Assembly (NCBI GenBank): GCA_937124965.1 | Contig: CAKZLB010000036.1 | Span: 186,001 to 250,000, forward strand | Source: an uncultured Bacteroidota bacterium | GTDB lineage: Bacteria; Bacteroidota; Bacteroidia; NS11-12g; UBA9320 | DNA: 64,000 nt | Direction of reading: 5' to 3' | Part shown: positions 24,803 through 33,323 of the stretch, piece by piece | Position numbering within the stretch: the stretch's first letter is position 1 | How the letters are laid out: the number at the start of each line of letters is the position of its first letter | Position numbers and translations under genes: made by a program | Notes under the pieces: model-generated | What the model was told of the DNA's origin: nothing | What the model saw: only the letters and a program-made list of their open reading frames with translations | Databases searched by the model: none

Positions 24803-24913
24803 TTGATTTTAAGAAATTTTCAGCTAACAACCTATCATACAATCAATTAAAACTTTAACAAATCCTTTATTGATGGGCATTATCAGTGATTTTTCATATT
24901 ACAGGATTGCTGC

Positions 24914-24943
24914 TTGCTTTTCGATTCAAAAGTACCATTTTTG
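24914..24943 (+). promoter_or_regulatory. Probable promoter of the DUF349 gene
   Basis: TTG at 24914-24916, a 19-base spacer and CATTTTTG at 24936-24943, one mismatch from TAnnTTTG. It lies 31 bases before the ATG in the 172-base divergent gap with the HMG-CoA lyase gene. Confidence 0.5.
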
Positions 24944-24974
24944 CAGCTTTTAAAAGAGAAACAAGCAAAGAAAC

Positions 24975-27047
24975 ATGTCTCAAGAAGAGCTATCTAATTC
25001 AAAAATCGAATCAGGAGAAATTAATACTCCGAATTCGGATTTATCTACTGCACCAAAACATACAGAACAGGAAACACCATCTGCAGAAAATATTCCAGTT
25101 TCAGAAGGACAAGAAATTGTACAAAATGATGCGGAAGAGACCGAAACCGAAACGCCAGTTAAGGATACTGCGGTCGAATCGAGTGCTGACTCAACTGTTT
25201 CAGAATCACCCTCAAATGAAACAACTTCTGAAGATGATGACGACGGTGATGATAGTTCTGACAACGAAGTAGATTTAAACCTTGATTTAGAGTCGCTGAC
25301 AAAAGAGCAGTTAATCGACTTGTCTGTTGAAGCTACGCAAAAGCTTACAACCAGAGACGCATTCAATCGTCTAAAGCAAATTCGCTCAGTCTTTAATGAT
25401 TTATTGCGAACTGAGAAAAAGATTGCCCTTCAAAAACATATCGAAGAAGGCAATGATGCCGAAGGTTTTGAGTACAATGATGAAGCGATAAGAGAGCGCT
25501 TTAAAGAGATTTTCAATCTTGCTAAAAATGCTCGAATGGAAGAGCGTCAGCGGATTGAAGAGGAAAAGCTTAAGAATCTAAAGAAAAAAGAACAACTACT
25601 AACGCAGTTGCAAACTATTACCGAATCTGATGAAACGGAAAAAAGTTTAGACGACGTTAAAGCGATACAACAAGAATGGAAAAACATCCGAGTTTTACCA
25701 GCTGAAAAAGTCCAAGAGTTATGGGACAGGTATCATGTGTTACTTGATAAATTCTATGACAATCACTCCATAAACATTGAGTTAAAGGAACTAGATAGAA
25801 AGAAAAATCTTGAAGTAAAAATTGACCTTTGCAAAAAGGTAGATGAGTTGAGCACTGAAAACTCTCTCAAAAAGAGTTTCATTCTTTTAAATAAATACCA
25901 AGAAGAATTTAGAAATACAGGCCCTGTACCAAGAGAGTACAACAAAGAAATTTGGGACCGCTTTAGAGAAGCTTGTGATAAAGTATACGAGCAAAAACGC
26001 GCTGTATTTGATGCACTAGAAGGTGAACGAGTTAAAAATCTTGAATTAAAAGAAGTTCTTGTCGAGAAGGCTGGTCAGATTGCACTTATTGAACCTAAAA
26101 AAGTGAAAGAGTGGAAGGATAAAGCAGCCGAACTTGATGGGTTAATGGCCGAATGGAAAAAAATTGGGCAAGTTCCTAAGGCTAAAAATGAAGAAATCTG
26201 GAAAGCTTTCAGAAAGTCATTTAATACCTTTTACGATAATAAAAGCAATTACTTCAAACAGATAAATAATGAACGCAAAGCGAATTTAATTATCAAAGAA
26301 GACATTTGTAAGCGCGCTGAAGAAGTTAAAGATAACGAGGACTTTAAATTCGCAACAAATGAACTGAAGAAACTTCAGCGAGAGTGGAAAGAAGTTGGAC
26401 CAGTTCCAGATAAGGTTTCAAATGCTATTTGGAAAAGGTTCCGTGCTGCATGTGATGAGTTTTTCAACAAAAAGCAAGAAAAATTTGCAGGTAGAAAAGA
26501 AGAAGAGAACCAAAACTTCGATTTAAAAACGGCCCTTGTAGACAAACTGGAGGAACTTCTTAAAACTGATAATAAAGACACAATTCTAAATGATTTAAAA
26601 GCTATTCAGAAAGAATGGAATAGCATTGGTTTTGTGCCAATTAAAAAGAAAAAAGATTTAGAAAACAGTTATAGAAAAGCTTCTGATGCTGTGTTTAACA
26701 AGTTTAAACTTGATCGTCAAAGCATGAAGCAAGGTCAGATTAAAGATCATTATGCGAACCTTTCTCAACTTCCTTCAGGAAAGCAAAAATTGAAAGACGA
26801 AGAGTATAAGATTAAAAAGAAAATGACTTTCTTATCAAGTGAAATTGCAACACTTGAAAACAATATGGAGTTTTTTGGCCGCTCTAAAGGAGCTCAAAAG
26901 TTAAAAGATGAAATAGCTGCGAAAATCGAAAAAACGAAAGAACAACTTAACCGTTTAAAAGCAGAATTAAAGGTAATTAAGAACGTGAATGCTCCGAAAA
27001 AAGAAGAGCCTATCACAGAAAGTTCCGAAAACCAACCAAATGCATAA
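24975..27047 (+). CDS. DUF349 repeat protein
   Basis: A 690-residue cytoplasmic protein. The first ~110 residues are acidic and disordered (rich in E, S, T, D), followed by SLTKEQLIDLSVEA. Five DUF349 helical repeats then run from about 205 to 590, each with an E-W-x-x-x-G-x-V-P core: EWKNIRVLP, EFRNTGPVP, EWKKIGQVP, EWKEVGPVP and EWNSIGFVP, each with a following W-x-x-F/Y. A basic coiled coil ends the protein. DUF349 proteins are widespread in Bacteroidota; function is not established. A probable promoter lies at 24914-24943. The methyltransferase gene overlaps its end by 8 bases. Confidence 0.9.
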   Translation: MSQEELSNSKIESGEINTPNSDLSTAPKHTEQETPSAENIPVSEGQEIVQNDAEETETETPVKDTAVESSADSTVSESPSNETTSEDDDDGDDSSDNEVDLNLDLESLTKEQLIDLSVEATQKLTTRDAFNRLKQIRSVFNDLLRTEKKIALQKHIEEGNDAEGFEYNDEAIRERFKEIFNLAKNARMEERQRIEEEKLKNLKKKEQLLTQLQTITESDETEKSLDDVKAIQQEWKNIRVLPAEKVQELWDRYHVLLDKFYDNHSINIELKELDRKKNLEVKIDLCKKVDELSTENSLKKSFILLNKYQEEFRNTGPVPREYNKEIWDRFREACDKVYEQKRAVFDALEGERVKNLELKEVLVEKAGQIALIEPKKVKEWKDKAAELDGLMAEWKKIGQVPKAKNEEIWKAFRKSFNTFYDNKSNYFKQINNERKANLIIKEDICKRAEEVKDNEDFKFATNELKKLQREWKEVGPVPDKVSNAIWKRFRAACDEFFNKKQEKFAGRKEEENQNFDLKTALVDKLEELLKTDNKDTILNDLKAIQKEWNSIGFVPIKKKKDLENSYRKASDAVFNKFKLDRQSMKQGQIKDHYANLSQLPSGKQKLKDEEYKIKKKMTFLSSEIATLENNMEFFGRSKGAQKLKDEIAAKIEKTKEQLNRLKAELKVIKNVNAPKKEEPITESSENQPNA

Positions 27048-27825
27048 GCCATACGGTTTACTCAAGCGCATTTGGCTGTGGATTGTGTTTTGGGTAAATG
27101 CAAAACCATGGCAAACAATACACAGTCCATACATCTATAAACTTGTTGAAAAAATCAACAAGACACCGCTTGATCGATCGAAATTTCGCAGCGTCGAAAA
27201 TTTAAGAAGATCTTTGAGGGGAGATGACTCCACAGTAACGTTTAGTGACCTTGGTCAAAACGGCTTGAAACGTGAACGTAAAATTTCTGATATTGCAAAA
27301 ACGTCTGCAAAAAACCGTGTATTATGTTTTATCCTAGCAGAAATAATTGACTACGTAAAACCAGAAGTCGCAATCGAATTAGGAACCTCACTCGGTATCA
27401 GTTATGCGTATCAGGCGATTACCAGTCCAGAAACGACGTTTTATACGTTAGAAGGTTCTAAAGAAATAGCAGAATTAGCATCACAAAATTTAAATAGTCT
27501 TGGTCTATTTGCGAACATTAAAATTGGTCATTTTGATAATACATTACCGAGCGTATTGGAGGATCTTAAAACGATTGACTACGCTTTTGTAGACGGAAAT
27601 CATCAGTATGAGCCGACTGTTAATTATTTCGAACAATTAGTATCTCATTTAACACCAAATGGGTGTATCATTTTTGACGACATTTACTGGTCAAATGGAA
27701 TGCAACAAGCATGGAAGGAAATCATCAAAGATAAGCGTGTAACTTTAAGTGTTGATTGTTATCATTTTGGTTTGGTTTTCATCAGACCAGGCGTAGTAAA
27801 GCAGCACTTTAACGTCCGACTTTAA
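27040..27825 (+). CDS. Class I SAM-dependent methyltransferase (O-methyltransferase-like)
   Basis: From ATG 27040 the product has ~261 residues. EVAIELGTSLGISYAYQA-type sequence (AIELGTSLGISYAY) is motif I, FYTLEGSKE the ribose-binding acidic end, and IDYAFVDGNHQY the motif II with D and H. NGCIIFDDIYWSNGM follows. This is the Methyltransf_24 pattern, and it resembles the gene at 18905. The start used overlaps the DUF349 stop by 8 bases; the frame opens earlier (26989), but that part duplicates DUF349 coding DNA. It overlaps the DUF3524 gene tail-to-tail by 17 bases. Acceptor unknown. Confidence 0.78.
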   Translation: MHKPYGLLKRIWLWIVFWVNAKPWQTIHSPYIYKLVEKINKTPLDRSKFRSVENLRRSLRGDDSTVTFSDLGQNGLKRERKISDIAKTSAKNRVLCFILAEIIDYVKPEVAIELGTSLGISYAYQAITSPETTFYTLEGSKEIAELASQNLNSLGLFANIKIGHFDNTLPSVLEDLKTIDYAFVDGNHQYEPTVNYFEQLVSHLTPNGCIIFDDIYWSNGMQQAWKEIIKDKRVTLSVDCYHFGLVFIRPGVVKQHFNVRL

Positions 27826-28897
27826 GCAAACGTTGTTCATAAAGTTGAATTACAGCAGACCAACACAAGTCATCAACAGAATTATCTCGCGACTGCGGTG
27901 ATACAACCGTTTGTTTAAGAATCTCATAGAATTCATCATCCGAAGAATAGTAGTCAAACCTATTTCCATAGATACTTGAATAAGACAGTCGATTCGGCAT
28001 AATAGGTGTTACTTGACAAAAAATTGCCTCAAGAACACTCAAACCAAAAAACTCTTGATTAGACGTTACTGGCAAGATGGTGGATTGCCACAGTGCTTTA
28101 ACATAGTCTGTTCGCGTATCAAAATAACCCCAATGCTTAATCTGGTTTGCCAGTTTACTTCTAGCTATCTTGAAAATCTCAGGTTGTTTTGAGTAAGTTT
28201 CACCACAAACAATTAAATCAAACGAAACTTCATCCTCAGAAAGTTTAAACAAAGCTTCAAAAAATGCTTCTGGGTTCTTGTCATATTCCCAACGATGATT
28301 CCATAAAATCGTTGGAACCTCAGCTTTGTCACTTTTGTGCATTTCCAATTCCTTTCTGTCATAACCGATTGGTAGAATGTGTGAACGAGATGAAATTCGT
28401 TTTAGTAAAGAAATGAGATATTTACTTTCTGGAAACGGGTGTAAAAAGGTTTCCATTTCACTAAGTAAAACGTCTCTATGAAAAGAGGAGTTAAACCAGA
28501 CCTCATCAGCACAAAGCATTGATTTAAAATTAATTAAGCCATAGTGTCGATCCCAATTCTTGTTTTTGTCTAGAGTTTGAAATGGGTAAACCACTTGGTT
28601 TTCGTGCATGTAAATCACGATTTTAGCTTCGCGATATTTGTCTACCAATAACGATTTGAAAAGAGGAACGTCAAGCATATCGGAAACCAAGAATAAGTCA
28701 TATTCTAGGTTGGATTCATTTACTTCTTTTGCTAAATATAGTGCCCCAGCACTCATCCTCCATTTCCAATGACGACCCGGCAAGGTGTATGATTTTGTTT
28801 TGAAGGATAAACGTTTTTCAAGTTGATCAACCCAATATTTATGTGAACCACCATAAAAAGGTTCCACGATTGCGATACTTAGCTCAGCTGTGATCAT
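27809..28897 (-). CDS. DUF3524 glycosyltransferase, tRNA-queuosine mannosyltransferase-like
   Basis: A 362-residue GT-B protein that starts with IAIVEPFYGGSHKYWVDQL and TLPGRHWKWRMSAGALYL, the DUF3524 signature also found at the N-terminus of animal GTDC1 (QTMAN). QTMAN adds mannose to queuosine-34 of tRNA-Asp. The C-terminal half has the GT1-type LWNHRWEYDKNPEAFFEAL and EFFGLSVLEAIFCQVTPIMP, where E contacts the donor sugar. A bacterial homologue may thus glycosylate queuosine or another small acceptor. Its ATG overlaps the mltG stop by 4 bases; its own end overlaps the convergent methyltransferase gene. Confidence 0.82.
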   Translation of the reverse strand: MITAELSIAIVEPFYGGSHKYWVDQLEKRLSFKTKSYTLPGRHWKWRMSAGALYLAKEVNESNLEYDLFLVSDMLDVPLFKSLLVDKYREAKIVIYMHENQVVYPFQTLDKNKNWDRHYGLINFKSMLCADEVWFNSSFHRDVLLSEMETFLHPFPESKYLISLLKRISSRSHILPIGYDRKELEMHKSDKAEVPTILWNHRWEYDKNPEAFFEALFKLSEDEVSFDLIVCGETYSKQPEIFKIARSKLANQIKHWGYFDTRTDYVKALWQSTILPVTSNQEFFGLSVLEAIFCQVTPIMPNRLSYSSIYGNRFDYYSSDDEFYEILKQTVVSPQSRDNSVDDLCWSAVIQLYEQRLLKVGR

Positions 28898-29919
28898 CGC
28901 ATGATGCCTCTTCGATTTAATTCTTGAGTATACGCTCTTCGATTACGTTCATGTTGTGCATTAGTTTTGGCAAAAGCGTGATAACCAGAAAAATCAGCCT
29001 TTGCACAGAAATACATGTACTCCGTGTTTGAGGCGTTTAATACAGCATCAATAGCTTTTGCGCTTGGCAACAAAACAGGACCAGGTGGCAGGCCAAGATT
29101 CTTGTAAGTATTGTAAGGGCTTTCGATTTCTAAATCAGCATAAAGTACTCGCTGGCGCCCCTCCTCTCCTATTAAATAACGAATCGTTGGATCGGCACCC
29201 AATGGCCAATCTTGTTGCAAACGGTTTAAATAGACACCTGCAATCTTAGGTAGTTCATCGCTCTTCATGGTTTCGGCATCAACAATACTAGCAAGAATTA
29301 TTACTTCATTTGGGGTTAAATCAATTCGAGCAGCTTTGTTCCTTCGCGCTTCATTCCAAAAACGCTTATGCTCATTAATGAATCTGTTGATAACAGTTTC
29401 TGCATCCGATGCCCAATTGAAGAAGTAAGTATTTGCGACAAACAAACACGGCCAATTTTCTTGGTTATAACCGATTGAATCCAAAAATGATTTGTTTGTC
29501 ATAAGTGTTTCCAAGTCAGTTGAATCAATCGCAAGGTTTTCGCTTATTTTTGGTAAAATCTGACTGCGTTTTAAGCTCCCATTTAATACCACCTTCACAT
29601 CAGTTGTTTGTCCTGATCGTAAATATTGAATAAGTTTTCGATTGCCGAATGAATCGGGTAGTTCATATAAACCTGGAATCACTTTATTTGGGAGATTCAT
29701 TTTTCTCGCAAGGAGATCAAACGACTTAAAATCAATTAGATACGGAAAAAGTTCAGTTGTCAGAGAATCATAGCTCCACCCCTTTTTTACATAGATAGAA
29801 TGTTTTCCATCCTCTGTGTTTATTAGATTGTCTTTATAAATATATGAATAACCTATTATCCCAACTACCACAGCAGCCAGAAGAATTAAGGCGAATAAAA
29901 CTCTTAGTACTTTTTTCAT
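28894..29919 (-). CDS. mltG: Endolytic murein transglycosylase
   Basis: A single-pass membrane lytic transglycosylase that cuts nascent glycan strands and sets their length. The start chosen, ATG 29919, gives MKKVLRVLFALILLAAVVVG as the membrane anchor and puts the catalytic Glu (in ASIVDAET) at residue 216, close to E218 of E. coli MltG. A LysM-like part lies before the YceG domain, and family segments YLNRLQQDWPLGADPT and SPYNTYKNLGLPPGP are present. The longer frame to 29967 would place extra residues before the anchor and is less likely. Its end overlaps the DUF3524 gene by 4 bases. Confidence 0.93.
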   Translation of the reverse strand: MKKVLRVLFALILLAAVVVGIIGYSYIYKDNLINTEDGKHSIYVKKGWSYDSLTTELFPYLIDFKSFDLLARKMNLPNKVIPGLYELPDSFGNRKLIQYLRSGQTTDVKVVLNGSLKRSQILPKISENLAIDSTDLETLMTNKSFLDSIGYNQENWPCLFVANTYFFNWASDAETVINRFINEHKRFWNEARRNKAARIDLTPNEVIILASIVDAETMKSDELPKIAGVYLNRLQQDWPLGADPTIRYLIGEEGRQRVLYADLEIESPYNTYKNLGLPPGPVLLPSAKAIDAVLNASNTEYMYFCAKADFSGYHAFAKTNAQHERNRRAYTQELNRRGIMR

Positions 29920-30166
29920 CAGATATGAGGCAAATATACAATCTTGAGTGTACGACGATAGAATCATTTTGATCGATTACCGATGGAGGTTAGGCTTTCC
30001 TATTCTGAACTAAGATTCAATCTTTAACAAAGCCGAAGAGTATAAAAACAACAGTAACAATGCCCAGAAATATATTATAAATTACAAAACCAATCACCGT
30101 TCATATTCTATGGATAATCCACTTATGCTTACAAATGGTTTAGTTGTAGATTTGCAGCAGAAAAAT

Positions 30167-30889
30167 ATGAAGATTGCATTAATTGGATACGGAAAAATGG
30201 GTAGAGCCATTGAAGACATAGCAACTAAGGTTGGGCACCAAGTTGTGCTAACCATTGATGACCCAGACTTCGATGCCGAGACACTAAAGAAAGCTGATGT
30301 CGCTATTGAATTTACTACTCCTCAAAGTGCCGTATCAAATATTAAAAAATGTGCGGACGCTGGAATTCCTATTGTAGTGGGAACTACGGCGTGGTATAAT
30401 GATTATAATGACGCATGTGATTACGTTTTATCAAAAAACTCAGGATTATTTACTGCCACCAATTTCAGTATTGGAGTGAATTTATTTTGGAGAATCACTG
30501 AAATGGCAGCAAAGCTTATCAACGACTACGATGAATATGATGCGTTTATAGACGAAGTTCACCACACGCAGAAACTTGATGCTCCAAGTGGTACGGCAAT
30601 AACTACCGCAGAAAAAGTGTTAGCCAATTTTGGTAGAAAAAATAATTGGGTTCATCATGAAAATGGCATTGGATCTAGTACAAATGAACTAGAATTGAGT
30701 GTTCGTTCGTTCAGAGAAGAAAATGTCCCTGGAACTCATACCGTTTCATTTAAGAGTGACATTGATACTATTGAAATTACGCACACTGCTCACAGCCGCA
30801 AAGGATTTGCTTCTGGAGCTCTAAGAGCAGCAGAATTTATGACCGGAAAGAGCGGTATTTATACAATGAAAGACTTACTTAACGAATAA
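30167..30889 (+). CDS. dapB: 4-hydroxy-tetrahydrodipicolinate reductase
   Basis: From ATG 30167 the enzyme has 240 residues. IALIGYGKMGRAIEDIA is the NAD(P)H fold, VGTTAWY and ATNFSIGVNLFW line the active site, and EVHHTQKLDAPSGTA is the family signature with the catalytic His and Lys. It makes tetrahydrodipicolinate for lysine and peptidoglycan diaminopimelate. A TAGATTTG box at 30147-30154, 13 bases before this ATG, indicates a short leader and excludes the upstream ATG at 30110, which would lie before the promoter. lepB and fmt follow closely on the same strand. Confidence 0.95.
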   Translation: MKIALIGYGKMGRAIEDIATKVGHQVVLTIDDPDFDAETLKKADVAIEFTTPQSAVSNIKKCADAGIPIVVGTTAWYNDYNDACDYVLSKNSGLFTATNFSIGVNLFWRITEMAAKLINDYDEYDAFIDEVHHTQKLDAPSGTAITTAEKVLANFGRKNNWVHHENGIGSSTNELELSVRSFREENVPGTHTVSFKSDIDTIEITHTAHSRKGFASGALRAAEFMTGKSGIYTMKDLLNE

Positions 30890-30894
30890 TATAA

Positions 30895-32211
30895 ATGGAT
30901 TTTAACCCTGTTGAAACGTTCAGAGATTTTAGACCACGAACAAAAATTGTTTTAATCGTATGGACGATATTAAACCTACTTGTCTTAGGCATATTACTGT
31001 TTGCAGCTAAGGCACCAGTTTTCGGGAGTATTATCTTCTTTTTAATTTGGGAGTTAGCCGTTTGGGGATACTATGTCTATCGGTATAAGTATCGTGAACA
31101 TCATAAATTTGGTGAATGGGTCGATGCTATCATGTTTGCTGTGATTGCTGCTACAGTAATACGAAGTATGTTTATTGAATTGTACCAGATTCCAACATCA
31201 TCAATGGAAAAATCATTGATGGTTGGTGATTTCTTATTTGTAAATAAAATGAGCTACGGAACTCGTCTTACAATGACACCAATTAGCTTTCCTTTTGCTC
31301 ATCATACCATGCCTTTAATTAACACTAAGGCGTATTCGGAAATGATAAAGTTTCCATACTACAGACTACCTGGTGTGGGAAAAATTAAAAATGGTGATGT
31401 AGTTGTATTTAACTGGCCTGCAGAGACCTTGGGTCGACCAGTTGACAAAAAAGAGAATTACATTAAGCGTTGTGTTGCCATTCCAGGTGATACTCTCTCG
31501 GTTGTAAAAGGAGTTGTGCATATAAATGGTGTTCCCGAGGATGTACCCCCAATGCGACAGTTTTCATACATCGTGCGAAAATCAACTGCTGGTAACTTGA
31601 AGAAAGAGTTTTTGTATGATAACGACATTACTGATTATCAAATTGAAAAAGATGCCAAGTTATATACCATGCAACTTAACGACGTAAATCGTGAAGTAGT
31701 TGAAAAATACACAGGTGTGATAGGCGTTGATACAATCTTACATGCTCGCGGTGTGAATGATGGAAATTTATTCCCGATAAATAAACAACATCAATGGAGT
31801 CGTGACTTTTATGGCCCGTTGTATATTCCTAAAAAAGGTGTTTCGGTTACGTTAAGTAAAGATAACTATGATTTATACGAACGTGTAATTAAGGAATACG
31901 AAAACCATCCAGAATTTGAAATGAGAAATAACAAATTCTATATGGGAACTGAAGAAATTACGGATTACACTTTTGAAATGGACTACTATTTCATGATGGG
32001 TGATAACAGACATTATAGTTATGACTCCAGATTTTGGGGTTTTGTGCCTGAAAATCATGTTGTAGGTAAGGCATGGTTCGTATTATGGTCTATTCGAAGT
32101 GAAAAAGGAACTGTCCGAAAAAAGAACCCAGATACTGGTAGAATAGAAGAATTTCAAACCTCTAAATTTGATGGGATTCGTTGGAACCGATGTTTGATGG
32201 GAATAAAATAA
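30895..32211 (+). CDS. lepB: Signal peptidase I
   Basis: The 438-residue membrane protease removes signal peptides from exported proteins. Two N-terminal hydrophobic segments (about 18-38 and 43-62) and a third near 78-90 precede the active site. Catalytic Ser is S103 in PTSSMEKSLMVGD and the Lys is K191 in NYIKRCVAIPGD. The C-terminal GDNRHYSYDSRFWG box is present at about 366-380. It is longer than E. coli LepB because of an insertion of roughly 100 residues between boxes D and E, as is common in Bacteroidota. It lies 5 bases after dapB and overlaps fmt by one base. Confidence 0.95.
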   Translation: MDFNPVETFRDFRPRTKIVLIVWTILNLLVLGILLFAAKAPVFGSIIFFLIWELAVWGYYVYRYKYREHHKFGEWVDAIMFAVIAATVIRSMFIELYQIPTSSMEKSLMVGDFLFVNKMSYGTRLTMTPISFPFAHHTMPLINTKAYSEMIKFPYYRLPGVGKIKNGDVVVFNWPAETLGRPVDKKENYIKRCVAIPGDTLSVVKGVVHINGVPEDVPPMRQFSYIVRKSTAGNLKKEFLYDNDITDYQIEKDAKLYTMQLNDVNREVVEKYTGVIGVDTILHARGVNDGNLFPINKQHQWSRDFYGPLYIPKKGVSVTLSKDNYDLYERVIKEYENHPEFEMRNNKFYMGTEEITDYTFEMDYYFMMGDNRHYSYDSRFWGFVPENHVVGKAWFVLWSIRSEKGTVRKKNPDTGRIEEFQTSKFDGIRWNRCLMGIK

Positions 32212-33137
32212 TGAACCGTTCAAATCTTCGTGTGGTGTTTATCGGAACACCCGAATTTTCAGTTCCTTCATTAGCCAAACTTGTAGATGCAGGATATAAT
32301 GTAGTTGGTGTAATCACTGCTCCGGACCGAAAAAGTGGTCGCGGAATGAAATTACAACAATCTGCAGTGAAACAGTTTGCGGTATCAAAAGATATACCCG
32401 TCCTCCAGCCTACAAATCTAAAAAATGAACTGTTTTTAGAGGAATTATCAGCACTAAATGCTGACATACAAGTGGTTATCGCCTTTAGAATGATGCCCGT
32501 CGCGGTGTGGAATATGCCAAGACTAGGCACTATTAATTTACATGCTTCATTACTTCCAAATTATCGAGGTGCAGCACCAATTAATTGGGCGATTATAAAT
32601 GGTGAGACCGAAACCGGGTTAACAACTTTTAAACTCAAACATGAAATTGACACTGGCGACATTTTACTGCAACACAAAATGCCAATCGAACCCACTGAAA
32701 ATGCGGGATCTCTTCATGATAGAATGATGATTAAAGGTGCTGAGCTAGTTTTAAAAACTATTGATGGTATCGCAGAAGGAACATTAAAAGAACTTCCTCA
32801 ACACATTAAAGATGAGCACAAAAAGGCACCAAAGATTTTTAAAGAAACCTGTGAAATTGATTGGACCTCGAGTGGACTGAGTATAATTAACCTAATTCGA
32901 GGCTTAAGCCCATACCCTACTGCACGAACACAGTTTCAGGATAAACTATTAAAAATCTACGATGCTGTATTTATTCCAGAAAATCATGAACGATATCCTG
33001 GAACATTTGATACCGATAAGAAGACTTACTTGAATTTTTACTCAAACGACGGAACTATAGAGGTCAAAGACGTGCAATTAGAAGGTCGACGACGAATGCC
33101 GATCGATGCGCTGCTTCGTGGAATAACTATAGATTAA
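32211..33137 (+). CDS. fmt: Methionyl-tRNA formyltransferase
   Basis: From ATG 32211, which shares one base with the lepB stop (TAATG), the enzyme has 308 residues. VVFIGTPEFSVPSLAKL is the start of the formyltransferase fold. INLHASLLPNYRGAAPINW holds the catalytic Asn and His with the SLLPxYRG signature, and EIDTGDIL holds the catalytic Asp. The C-terminal tRNA-binding OB domain follows (IRGLSPYPTA, then a beta-rich end). It formylates initiator Met-tRNA with 10-formyl-tetrahydrofolate. A paralogous formyltransferase acts in the polysaccharide locus at 48199. Confidence 0.96.
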   Translation: MNRSNLRVVFIGTPEFSVPSLAKLVDAGYNVVGVITAPDRKSGRGMKLQQSAVKQFAVSKDIPVLQPTNLKNELFLEELSALNADIQVVIAFRMMPVAVWNMPRLGTINLHASLLPNYRGAAPINWAIINGETETGLTTFKLKHEIDTGDILLQHKMPIEPTENAGSLHDRMMIKGAELVLKTIDGIAEGTLKELPQHIKDEHKKAPKIFKETCEIDWTSSGLSIINLIRGLSPYPTARTQFQDKLLKIYDAVFIPENHERYPGTFDTDKKTYLNFYSNDGTIEVKDVQLEGRRRMPIDALLRGITID

Positions 33138-33154
33138 TATTCTTAACTCAATTC

Positions 33155-33186
33155 TTGGAAAATGGCAAGATATCAAAGTATATTTG
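33155..33186 (+). promoter_or_regulatory. Promoter of tRNA-Arg
   Basis: TTG at 33155-33157, a 21-base spacer and TATATTTG at 33179-33186, an exact match to the Bacteroidota -7 element. The tRNA begins 14 bases later. Confidence 0.8.
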
Positions 33187-33199
33187 CCGTCCAATTTTT

Positions 33200-33273
33200 G
33201 CTCCCGTAGTTCAACTGGATAGAATATCGGATTTCGGCTCCGACGGTTAGGGGTTCGAATCCCTTCGGGTGCA
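33200..33273 (+). tRNA. tRNA-Arg (anticodon TCG)
   Basis: A 74-base cloverleaf with acceptor GCTCCCG and CGGGTGC, discriminator A, anticodon stem TCGGA/TCCGA around TTTCGGC (anticodon TCG), and T-arm AGGGG-TTCGAAT-CCCTT. The third acceptor pair is T3 against T70, a mismatch where most relatives have A-T. It should read CGA and other CGN arginine codons. CCA is not encoded. Confidence 0.92.
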
Positions 33274-33277
33274 CTTC

Positions 33278-33310
33278 AAAAGTCTTTGTTCGTTGAGCAA
33301 AGACTTTTTA
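33278..33310 (+). terminator. Rho-independent terminator after tRNA-Arg
   Basis: AAAAGTCTTTG pairs with CAAAGACTTTT over 11 bases around a 9-base loop, with the T-run forming part of the descending arm (ends TTTTTA). It begins 5 bases after the tRNA and faces the convergent GlcD-like gene. Confidence 0.8.
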
Positions 33311-33323
33311 GTTTAACCTTATT

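Noticed and set aside
24886-25366. Overlapping frames on both strands at the start of the DUF349 gene
   Set aside because: Composition shadows of the acidic, repetitive N-terminus; no motif or start signal.
26989-27039. Longer start for the second methyltransferase
   Set aside because: These codons overlap the conserved end of the DUF349 gene in another frame; ATG 27040 is the better start.
30110-30166. Upstream ATG for dapB
   Set aside because: A TAGATTTG -7 box at 30147-30154 would lie inside the extension; ATG 30167 starts directly with the NAD-binding motif.
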